Below the pieces are notes generated by a model. That model saw only the letters and a program-made list of their open reading frames with translations, searched no databases and was not told the origin of the DNA. 64,000 nt of DNA, from contig CAWBWT010000001.1 of assembly GCA_963792675.1 (NCBI GenBank), positions 86,632 to 150,631 of the forward strand, in the 5' to 3' direction. The position numbers were made by a program, and so were the translations under genes. The first letter of the stretch is position 1. Every line of letters begins with the position of its first letter. Below are positions 17,379 to 25,200 of this stretch, piece by piece. This stretch comes from JBBROS01 sp963792675. GTDB taxonomy: Bacteria; Pseudomonadota; Alphaproteobacteria; Acetobacterales; Acetobacteraceae.

Positions 17379-20300
17379 TCAAGAACGCACTGACTTGCCC
17401 GTGATGACTTCGCGAATGCGAGTGGCCAATGTATCCATCGCGAACGGCTTGGTCAGGATGTGCATGCCGGGGTCCGGTTGGCCGTTGCGGAAGACCGTGT
17501 GTTCGGCAAACCCGGTGATGAAAATCACCTTCAGCTCAGGGCGGACGGCGCGGCCGGCATCGGCGACCTGGCGGCCGTTCAAGCCGGCGGGCAGGCCGAC
17601 GTCGGTGATCAGCAGGTCGATGCGCCGGTCCGAGCGCAGGATGTCGATGCCGGTGAAACCGTCGGCGGCTTCGATAGCGGCGTAGCCCAGATCGCCCAGC
17701 ACCTCGGTCACCAGCATGCGCACCGTCAACTCGTCGTCCACAACCAGGACAGTCTCGCCTGCCTTGGCCCGCGGCACGCCCGCGGCTGGGGTGGCGTCGT
17801 CCTGGGTATCGGCCGGGCCCAGATGGCGCGGCAGATAGAGGCACACCGTGGTGCCCTGGCCGGGCTCGGAATAGATCCGCGCTTGGCCGCCGGACTGACG
17901 CACGAAGCCGTAGATCATGGACAAGCCCAGCCCGGTGCCCGAGCCGATCGGCTTGGTGGTGAAGAACGGATCGAAGGCGCGGCGGATGACCTCCGGCTCC
18001 ATGCCGATGCCGGTGTCGCGGACGCTCAGGGTCGCGTACTCGCCGGGGTTCATGTCGCGCTGCTGCGCGGCGCGCGCGTCAATTGAAAGGTTGGCGGTCT
18101 CGATGGTCAGCTTGCCGCCTTGCGGCATCGCGTCGCGGGCGTTGATGCAAAGGTTGAGCAACGCGTTCTCGAGTTGTCCCGAATCGATGAGGGTCGTCCA
18201 CAGATCGGGTTGGGAAACCACGTCTACGCTCATCGCCGTGCCCATCGTGCGGCGCACCAATTCCTCCATCTCGGCCACCAGCCGGTTGATGTCGGTTGGC
18301 TTGGCCACCAGCGTCTGCTGGCGCGAGAACGCCAGCAACCGATGCGTCAGCGCCGCCGCGCGCTTGGCCGCACCCTGCGCCGCGTCGATGTAGCGGGCGA
18401 AGTCGCCGGTGCGGCCTTGCGCGGCCCGCATCCCGAGCAACTCGAGGCTGCCGGTGATCCCCGTCAGCAGGTTGTTGAAGTCATGCGCCAAGCCGCCGGT
18501 CAGCTGGCCGACCGCCTGCATCTTCTGCGATTGGCGCAGCGCTTCCTCGGTGAAGCGGCGCTCGGTGGTGTCCATGATCACGCCGGCCAGGCGCGGCGAG
18601 GCATTAGGTTCCGCTTCGGTGAGCTTTCCGCGCTTGGAAATCCACCGCAGCTCGCCATCGGCACGGCGGATCTTGCATTCCAGATCGAGCGTGCCGCTGG
18701 CGTCCATTTTCCGGAACGCGGCCTGGGCGAGGGCGCGGTCTTCTTCGATCACGTGGTTCAGAAACATGTCGGCGGTCCAGGACGGCAGCGGATCGGCATA
18801 GCCGAAGATCCGGTCGTGGCCGGGCGTGCGGCGCATGAGGCGACTGGACAGATCGAGCTCCCACGATCCCATGCCGGCCGCTTCCAGTGCGAAATCCAGG
18901 CTGTCGCGCGCCCGCGCCAACTCGCGCGCCCTTTCCTGCACGCGTTTTTCCAGCGTTTCGTTCAGCTTCTGCAGCAGGAGCTCGTTATCCCGCCGTTCCT
19001 CCAGGTGGGCGCGGGCCTGGTATTGGCGGCGCCGGCCGCGCAGCGCGGATGTGACGCTGCTCAGCAGGGTTTCCGCGTTGATCGGGCGTTCGAGGATGAT
19101 GACGTTGCCCAGGCGGTCCAGCGTGTCCGCGGCGACCGCCGACCGCCGGCCGATCTGCTTGGTTGCGAGGACGATCACCGGGATGTCCGACCAAGGCGGC
19201 TGATCCTCGATGCGCGCGAAAAGCGCCGGCAGCTCGGGGCCGGCGAGCGCTTCCTCGGTGACGAGGATGGTGCCTGCATCGCTGGCCAGCCGCGCATCGA
19301 GCTCAGCAAGGCCGGCGCAGACCAGGCAGCTTACGCGCCCGCGCTGCAGCACCTGCTCGATGATCGAGGCGTCACGTCCCTTGGGCGCCAGGATCAGGAC
19401 GGATTCCATCATTTTGGCCGCGTTCAGCCGGGCGATTCTGGATTTGCCGGACAACATCTCCATGCGGCCGCGATAGCTGGGGACACCCCCCATCACACCC
19501 TCGAAATCGGTCAGTGGGTCGCCGACGCGGAGGCCGCCACGGCCCAGCCGCAGCTCCCGGATCGTCCGTTCATGCGCGCTGCTGCGGCTTTTCAGGACGG
19601 AGACCGCCGTACGGATCATGCCGTGCGCTTCGAAGAAGCGAAACAGCATGATCGAATTGCTCAGGTAGCTCAGGTCGATGTCGGAGCGGACCTCGCCGAC
19701 GATACCGTGCTGACCGAGCACAAGGATGCTTTTGACGCCTCGCTGGCCGAGATAGGTGAGCACCTCATGCAGCTGCAGCAGCAGGAACTGCTCGCCGGGC
19801 ATGGACTGCATGTAGGCGTTGAGGCTGTCGATCACGAGCGTGGTCGCGCCATCCTCCTCCACGGCCATCCGGATCAAGCTGGAGAATTCGCCCGGCGACA
19901 CGGCGGCCGGATCGATCTGCTTCAGCTTCAGCTGGCCGCTGTCCAGGTAACCCTGCACATCGAGGCCGAGCGCCAAGCTGCGCGCCAGCAAGGTGCCGAT
20001 GCCCTCGTCGAACAGGTAGTAGGTCGCCTTCTCGCCCCGCTGCAGCGCGGCCAGGACGCAGCTGATCGACGTCGTGGTCTTGCCGACGCCGGATGGCCCC
20101 ATGAGCAAGATACTGGTGCCGGACGTCAGCCCGCCGCCGAGTAGCGCGTCCAGCCCGTCATTGCCGGTGGACGAAAACGTCGTCTCGAACCCGCTATGGT
20201 GTTCGGCCGCCACGAGTTGGGGGTAGACGGTGAGCCCGCCGGTATCGAGCGTGACGTCATGGTAGCCGCCGCGGAACTTGATGCCGCGCATCTTGATCAC

Positions 20301-20930
20301 CCGCAGTCGGCGCCGTTCCGATCCGAACTCACGCGGGATCTGCTCCAGCGTGATCACGCCGTGCGCGATGCTGTGCAGCTGCAGGTCGTGCGCATCCGAC
20401 GTCCGGTCGTCGAGCATCAGCACCGTGCATTCCCGGGTCGAGAAGAACTGCTTCAGCGCCAGGATCTGCCGACGGTAGCGCAGCGGGCTCTGCGCGAGCA
20501 GGCGCATCTCCGACAGGCTGTCGAACACGACCCGGCGCGGCCGCAGCTCCTCCACCCGGCGCATCACGTCGCGCGTGGTCTCGCCCAGCTCGACTTCCGA
20601 AGGATGCAGCACGGATTGCTCGCTGTCCGGGTCCATGCCGAAATCATTGACGAGCTCGTAGAGCGAAAGCCCGTCCAGCGACCAGTCATGCGTTGCGGCG
20701 ACGGCGCGCAGCTCCTCTTCCGTTTCGGATAGGGTGATGTAAAGGCCCGGCTCGCCCCGGCGGGCGCCTTCCAGCAGGAACTGCAGGGACAGCGTAGTCT
20801 TGCCGGTGCCTGGATGGCCCTCGACCAGGTAAACCCGGTCGCGGGTCAGCCCGCCACCGAGAATATTGTCCAGCCCTGGTATGCCGATGGAGACGCGCGA
20901 GGAGGCGGACGGCGGAGACGGGTCGGCCAC
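17379..20930 (-). CDS. Double KaiC-like ATPase fused to a hybrid histidine kinase
   Basis: 1183-residue cytoplasmic sensor. Residues 10-245 and 250-480 are two RecA/KaiC-type ATPase domains (Walker A GHPGTGKTT at 38-46, GPSGVGKTT at 278-286). Residues 508-630 are a receiver-like domain without a clear phosphoacceptor. A coiled coil lies at 640-680 and a PAS fold at 682-795 (RIFGYADPLPSW... ends GVIMDTTERR). The HisKA H-box has His816 in LAHDFNN; the HATPase has LENALLNLCINARDAM, VRDTGIGM and GTGLGLSM. A terminal receiver carries Asp1110 in LLITDVGLP and Lys1161. No frameshift. Probably couples ATPase state to phosphorelay output; the partner is unknown. Confidence 0.93.
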   Translation of the reverse strand: MADPSPPSASSRVSIGIPGLDNILGGGLTRDRVYLVEGHPGTGKTTLSLQFLLEGARRGEPGLYITLSETEEELRAVAATHDWSLDGLSLYELVNDFGMDPDSEQSVLHPSEVELGETTRDVMRRVEELRPRRVVFDSLSEMRLLAQSPLRYRRQILALKQFFSTRECTVLMLDDRTSDAHDLQLHSIAHGVITLEQIPREFGSERRRLRVIKMRGIKFRGGYHDVTLDTGGLTVYPQLVAAEHHSGFETTFSSTGNDGLDALLGGGLTSGTSILLMGPSGVGKTTTSISCVLAALQRGEKATYYLFDEGIGTLLARSLALGLDVQGYLDSGQLKLKQIDPAAVSPGEFSSLIRMAVEEDGATTLVIDSLNAYMQSMPGEQFLLLQLHEVLTYLGQRGVKSILVLGQHGIVGEVRSDIDLSYLSNSIMLFRFFEAHGMIRTAVSVLKSRSSAHERTIRELRLGRGGLRVGDPLTDFEGVMGGVPSYRGRMEMLSGKSRIARLNAAKMMESVLILAPKGRDASIIEQVLQRGRVSCLVCAGLAELDARLASDAGTILVTEEALAGPELPALFARIEDQPPWSDIPVIVLATKQIGRRSAVAADTLDRLGNVIILERPINAETLLSSVTSALRGRRRQYQARAHLEERRDNELLLQKLNETLEKRVQERARELARARDSLDFALEAAGMGSWELDLSSRLMRRTPGHDRIFGYADPLPSWTADMFLNHVIEEDRALAQAAFRKMDASGTLDLECKIRRADGELRWISKRGKLTEAEPNASPRLAGVIMDTTERRFTEEALRQSQKMQAVGQLTGGLAHDFNNLLTGITGSLELLGMRAAQGRTGDFARYIDAAQGAAKRAAALTHRLLAFSRQQTLVAKPTDINRLVAEMEELVRRTMGTAMSVDVVSQPDLWTTLIDSGQLENALLNLCINARDAMPQGGKLTIETANLSIDARAAQQRDMNPGEYATLSVRDTGIGMEPEVIRRAFDPFFTTKPIGSGTGLGLSMIYGFVRQSGGQARIYSEPGQGTTVCLYLPRHLGPADTQDDATPAAGVPRAKAGETVLVVDDELTVRMLVTEVLGDLGYAAIEAADGFTGIDILRSDRRIDLLITDVGLPAGLNGRQVADAGRAVRPELKVIFITGFAEHTVFRNGQPDPGMHILTKPFAMDTLATRIREVITGKSVRS

Positions 20931-21394
20931 GGGAAAGACTCACCTTTCAGAGCTACTCAGGACCATACAAGGTCGGTTGGGTGCGGTCATCTGCCTGAGC
21001 TTGCGGGCGTGATTGCCCGCTTGAACACAGGTTTTGCGGTTGAACGAAGTGTCGGGTCTTAAACCGTGACGTCAATGGCGAGTGGCTTTCCGGACTGATT
21101 TCCTACTTATACGCCGCGACGGTCCGAACCTGCCCGGGCAAGCCGAGAACACGCGCTTCATGGCCGTGGGAGCACGCCGTGAGCAAGCATGGGCATGGCA
21201 GAGCATGATCCGCTCGATCATGCTCTGCTTGACTAGGAGAATAGTCCGCCGCCGGTCGCCGGGTGCTGACCTGGGCTGCGCTCGGCAGCGCCATGCGTGC
21301 GTCTACCGGCGGTTCGACGCCGCCGGAACCGCCGTCACCTGACCGGCGCCGGAGCCGGCTTTGATGCTGGATTCGTTGGAATCAGATCCGGCAA
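20931..21394. other. Intergenic region between the kinase fusion and phoD
   Basis: 464 bases without a convincing gene; an 86-codon plus-strand ORF at 21082 has no ribosome binding site and no family features. It should contain the kinase promoter near 20940-21060 and holds a strong hairpin at 21198-21228. Confidence 0.6.
21198..21228. terminator. Perfect 13-bp hairpin
   Basis: GCAGAGCATGATC, 5-base loop CGCTC, then GATCATGCTCTGC followed by TT. The stem is symmetric. It resembles dispersed alphaproteobacterial AGAGCATGATC palindromes and could also terminate minus-strand transcripts from phoD. Confidence 0.65.
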
Positions 21395-22987
21395 CTATAC
21401 CCCTGCCGGATCGATCGTCGTCGCCCAGAGCGCCGTATCGGCCACATCACGCAGCGTGACCGTCAGCTGCCGCGTCGTGCCGTCCACTCGCACGTGGCCG
21501 AAGAACTGCAGCCCGGCCGATGGCGGCAGGTTCTGCCCCTGCTCGGCGGTCGGCGCCTTCACGAAGCGCAGCTGCGGGCCGAACGTCCCGTCGAGTTCGC
21601 CGGGGCCGAACGTGCCGGAGTGGATGGGTCCGGACACGAATTCCCAGAACGGCTCGAAATCCTGGAACTTCGCTTGCGACGGATCGTACCAGTGCGCGGC
21701 CGTGTAGTGCACGTCGGCCGTCAGCCAGACGGTGTTGCGCACCTGCTCGCGCTTGATGAAGCCGAGCAGGTCGGCGATCTCGAGCTCGCGCCCGAGCGGC
21801 GGGCCGTTGTCGAGCTGGCTGATCGCTTCCGTGCCGAACTTGCGGGCCGCGTCGTAGACGACATAGATGCTGATCGGCATGTCGGCGGCGATGATCTTCC
21901 AGGTCGCCTTCGACGCCTTCAGCTCCCGCTTCAGCCAGGCGATCTGCTGCGGCCCGAGGAAGTAGGCGTCGGGACCGTAGCTCGACTGGCGGTTGTCGCC
22001 GTTCGGCCCGCGGTAGCTTCGCATGTCGAGCATGAACACGTCGACCAGCGGGCCGTAGCCGATCTTGCGGTACACCCGACCGGGCTCGAACGGGTTGGGG
22101 GTGATCGGGTTGTACTCGTGAAACGCCCGGTGTGCGCGCGCCACCATCGGCAGCACGTTCTTTTCGGCGTATTTCTTGGCCAGGTGCTCCGCCCGGGTCA
22201 GCGGCTCCTCCGGCCACCAGTTATTGGTGACCTCGTGATCGTCGAACTGGACGAACATCGGCACCTGGGCGTTGAAGTCGCGGACGTTGCGGTCGAGCAG
22301 GTTGTACTTCCATTGCCCGCGATACTCGGTCAGCGTCTCGGCCGGCTTGGACTTCTCCTCCGTCACGAGGTTCTTCCACATCGTCCCGTCCTTCAGCTTC
22401 ACCTCGGCCTGCATCGGCCCGTCGGCATAGACGGTGTCGCCGGAATGGATGAAGAAGTCGGGCTCGTGCCGCAGCATCGTGGCATAGGCCCTCATGCCGC
22501 CCCAATCCTCGTTGATGCCCCAGCCCTGGCCCGCGGTGTCGCCGGACCACACGAACGAGACCGAGCGGTTGTCTGCCGGCGCGGTGCGGAAATGCCCGAC
22601 GGCAGCTTCGCCGCGCACCGTCGGCTCGGCCAGGTCCTGCGGAATGACGCGGTAGAAGACGTCCTGACCCGGCGGCAGCCCCTGCATCCCCATCTTCGCC
22701 GTCAGGTCGCTCTCCGGCAATGCGTCGGCGAACACGCTCCCGAGCACGTCCTTGAAGCTGTCGGTCGTCGCGAACTCGACCCGCACCCGCGACGGCCGGC
22801 TGACGCGGGCCCATACCATGCCGCTATCGGCGCTGACGTCGCCGGACTGCAAGCCATGCGTGATGAGCGGACGGTCCGCGGCCCGGCTGATGGCGGGCGT
22901 GAACAGGCGGCCGCCGGCCAGGACAACGGAACTGCCGCCGACCAACCGGCGGCGGGTGATCGTCGGACCCGCCTGCTTGACCATCAT
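21395..22987 (-). CDS. phoD: PhoD-type alkaline phosphatase/phosphodiesterase, Tat-exported
   Basis: 530 residues. The twin-arginine signal is ITRRRLVGGSSVVLAGG, so the enzyme is exported folded with its metal cofactor. It has an N-terminal beta-sandwich (residues about 35-140), then the metallophosphatase core: SGDTAGQ, FFIHSGDTVYADG, QFDDHEVTNNWW, LDMRSYRG and WLTADVHYTAAHWYDP, which supply the Ca/Fe ligands. It hydrolyses phosphomono- and diesters in phosphate starvation. I choose the ATG at 22987 because GGGAGA lies six bases upstream; a further in-frame ATG at 23017 has none. Confidence 0.93.
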   Translation of the reverse strand: MMVKQAGPTITRRRLVGGSSVVLAGGRLFTPAISRAADRPLITHGLQSGDVSADSGMVWARVSRPSRVRVEFATTDSFKDVLGSVFADALPESDLTAKMGMQGLPPGQDVFYRVIPQDLAEPTVRGEAAVGHFRTAPADNRSVSFVWSGDTAGQGWGINEDWGGMRAYATMLRHEPDFFIHSGDTVYADGPMQAEVKLKDGTMWKNLVTEEKSKPAETLTEYRGQWKYNLLDRNVRDFNAQVPMFVQFDDHEVTNNWWPEEPLTRAEHLAKKYAEKNVLPMVARAHRAFHEYNPITPNPFEPGRVYRKIGYGPLVDVFMLDMRSYRGPNGDNRQSSYGPDAYFLGPQQIAWLKRELKASKATWKIIAADMPISIYVVYDAARKFGTEAISQLDNGPPLGRELEIADLLGFIKREQVRNTVWLTADVHYTAAHWYDPSQAKFQDFEPFWEFVSGPIHSGTFGPGELDGTFGPQLRFVKAPTAEQGQNLPPSAGLQFFGHVRVDGTTRQLTVTLRDVADTALWATTIDPAGV

Positions 22988-23141
22988 CGTTCTCCCGTGT
23001 TCCGTCCATCGATACACAAGCTTGCCATGACGGCGGCGTGATGTTGCGACAACGGTTGCGAGAGTGGCCCGGGCTCAATTTGCGTCGGCGGCGATTGGAA
23101 TGACGCCCGCTACTCCGAGCAGCTCGCGCCTGCTCGGTCGA

Positions 23142-24122
23142 TCACCGGGCCAGGTTCTCGATCGCCTTGCTGACGAAGCTGCGTGAGGTGTCGGCCTTGA
23201 ACGGCCCGCTCTCGACGGAAACCAGCACATCGTCCTTGGCGGCCATGACGCCGATGATCGACTGCGCGAACTCGTCCCATGGCCCGGCGTCCGGCTTGCC
23301 GCCCGACGGCTTGCCCAGGCCGATGGTGGCCGACGTGTTGCCGACGATGGATTGGGTCGTGCGCATCGCCTCGAAGCCGTCCAACCAAGTCACCTCGAGC
23401 TTGATCGTGTAGCTCGACGAGGCGGCGTCGAGCGGCCAGGTATAGGAGCAGCTTTCTTCGTTGCCTTTCGGCGGCGCGCTCAAGGCGACCCGGGTGATCG
23501 CCTCGGCGTCCGCCCGCGTCAGCAGGTCACAGACGCTGCGCCGCTTCGGCCGCAACAGGAAGCGGTCCTGGGCCGCCTTGATGCCATCCTCGCCGGCGAC
23601 CGCGAGCGGCCCGTCGAGGCGCTTGACGGCCGCGTCGGCCAGGCGGGCGGCCTGCTGCAACGTGGCGTGCGAGCCGGCAACGTTGACGGTCACGAGCTGG
23701 TCGCCGTGCAGCGCGTTGAACTCGCAGCATTGGCTCACGCGGGCCTTGTCCCACGCCCCGGCGACCGTCGAGCCGTCCGTCAGCTTGAGTTCGGCCAGGC
23801 CCGCCTTCTTCACCACATCCTGCATTGCCCCCATCATGCCTATCATCTGCGCGCCGCCGGTCCAGAGCACCTTGACGCTGATGGCGCGAAAGCCCGCCGT
23901 CTCGTAGCGGCATTCCTCCTTGCTCGGCCGGGGCCTGGCGCCCACCGCCTGAAAGGGCGGCCCGGCGAGCGGACCGAGCACCGCCTCGACCTCGGCGGCG
24001 GTGAGCAAGCTGCAGGGATCGCGGCGGTTGCCGGCGGCGCGGTTCGCGGCGGCGTCGGTCGCAGCCTCGGCGGCCAGCGGCAAGACCAGCAAGCAGAACA
24101 GCAGCGTGGCTCGGCTGATCAT
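23142..24122 (-). CDS. Secreted two-lobed protein of unknown function
   Basis: 326 residues with a Sec signal peptide (RATLLFCLLVLPLAAEAA). The mature protein contains two related lobes, each opening with a Cys-Leu-Leu motif: RRDPCSLLTAAEVEAVLG at about 35 and RSVCDLLTRADAEAITR at about 200. Each has a second Cys before a beta-strand (KEECRYET; EESCSYTW). The pattern resembles DUF3558-like lipoproteins in actinobacteria, although no lipobox is present here. Disulfide-stabilised periplasmic localisation is likely. An upstream in-frame extension to 24266 crosses a promoter region and is rejected. Confidence 0.7.
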   Translation of the reverse strand: MISRATLLFCLLVLPLAAEAATDAAANRAAGNRRDPCSLLTAAEVEAVLGPLAGPPFQAVGARPRPSKEECRYETAGFRAISVKVLWTGGAQMIGMMGAMQDVVKKAGLAELKLTDGSTVAGAWDKARVSQCCEFNALHGDQLVTVNVAGSHATLQQAARLADAAVKRLDGPLAVAGEDGIKAAQDRFLLRPKRRSVCDLLTRADAEAITRVALSAPPKGNEESCSYTWPLDAASSSYTIKLEVTWLDGFEAMRTTQSIVGNTSATIGLGKPSGGKPDAGPWDEFAQSIIGVMAAKDDVLVSVESGPFKADTSRSFVSKAIENLAR

Positions 24123-24261
24123 CGAATGGACCCCCGTGCACGATCTGCATCGTGCGTCAGAGATCCTTAAAGCAGCGATTGCCGAAACGACCAACTTTCG
24201 CGCACCCACCCAAAGCTCGTACGCCGGGCGGGGCGCGGCAGCAAGCTGCGGAGGGGCTCGC

Positions 24262-24293
24262 GGCATACCGGGGGCGACGGGCCCCGGTATGCC
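24262..24293. terminator. Hairpin after the small secreted peptide gene
   Basis: A 12-bp perfect stem GGCATACCGGGG/CCCCGGTATGCC with an 8-base loop starts 12 bases beyond the stop of the 45-residue peptide gene (minus strand). Confidence 0.65.
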
Positions 24294-24304
24294 TGTTGGT
24301 CAGG

Positions 24305-24442
24305 TCAGCGGCCGCCGTGGTTGTCGCCGGCGTCGTGACCGACCGGATCGTCGGCACCATCACGAGCAAAGGCCGGTCCCATCGGAGCAACCGCCGCCAA
24401 GGTGAAGGCCACGAGGAAGAATGTCACGATGATCCTGCGCAT
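24305..24442 (-). CDS. 45-residue secreted peptide
   Basis: The ATG at 24442 opens MRRIIVTFFLVAFTLAAVA, a clean Sec signal peptide with AFA before the probable cleavage site. The mature part is about 18 residues, acidic and Gly/His-rich (RDGADDPVGHDAGDNHGGR). The ORF is bounded by a hairpin terminator and an AT-rich upstream region. Function unknown; the His/Asp content suggests metal binding at most. Confidence 0.55.
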   Translation of the reverse strand: MRRIIVTFFLVAFTLAAVAPMGPAFARDGADDPVGHDAGDNHGGR

Positions 24443-24576
24443 GAACGTGCGTCCTTTATCGGACGATCTTGTGGCCGGCCCGTCTGTGGAAGAGATTGAT
24501 TTCACCCTCCACATCGACAACACGTCATGGCGCCAATCTATTCTGAATTACGCGGTTTCTTGGCAGCAGCCGGCGT

Positions 24577-25113
24577 TCAGGTTGCCGGGTCCATGGCTGG
24601 GGCGAGTTCCCCCTCGACGGCCGACAGGAAGTTCTGACTGGTCCACCCGACCAGGACGTAGGTGTAGCCCTTGCGCCGCCAAAGCACCTGCTGCAGCCCC
24701 TCGCGGGCGTCCGTCTTGGCGGCAAGGTCGACCGGGGAGCCAAACGAGATGCACAACCCGAGCGGTTCGTGGGGACGGCCAGGCCAGCGATAGATCAGCT
24801 GCGTGACCGGCACGCCGTCGACCACCAGCAGTCAGCCGCCGGCGAACACCAGCCCCCGCTTGGACAGGTCCGGGACATGGAACGGCCGATGCAGGATGGC
24901 GCCGAACCAGCCTTCGATGTGCGCCTGGCGGTCGGCCGGCACCTCGACCTGATGCTCCGTTTCCCGCGCATACACGGCATGGTAGTCGGCGACCTCGTCG
25001 AGCAAGCGCTCGCTGAAATCCCGGTCCGGCACCGTGGCCGCCCGTCCGAACTGCATGCCGCCGGCGACCGTGTGGAGGAAGGGGCCTGGTCGCGCCTGTG
25101 GGCCGGGATCCAT
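24577..25113 (-). pseudogene. Decayed anti-sigma factor gene
   Basis: Periplasmic portion of a transmembrane anti-sigma factor: RDFSERLLDEVADYHAVYARETEHQVEVPADRQAHIEGWFG, RPFHVPDLSKRGLVFAGG, then an in-frame TGA at 24832-24834, then LLVVDGVPVTQLIYRWPG and a normal C-terminus. The codon expected there is an Arg CGA, a single C-to-T change from TGA. Upstream, the cytoplasmic zinc-binding sigma-inhibitor domain and the membrane helix are missing, and no ECF sigma gene is adjacent. Both lesions make it non-functional. Confidence 0.75.
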
Positions 25114-25200
25114 TTCCGCAGCGACATCGAGGCGGGGCTCTCATTGGGCCACACGATGGAACAAGCAGCCGCCGACACGGCGGAGCACGCCAGACCGTAG

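Noticed and set aside
18120..20144. 674-codon plus-strand ORF opposite the KaiC-kinase fusion
   Set aside because: Pure antisense shadow in GC-rich DNA; all recognisable motifs are on the minus strand.
21082..21342. 86-codon plus-strand ORF between the kinase fusion and phoD
   Set aside because: No ribosome binding site, interrupted by a strong hairpin, composition like random GC-rich translation.
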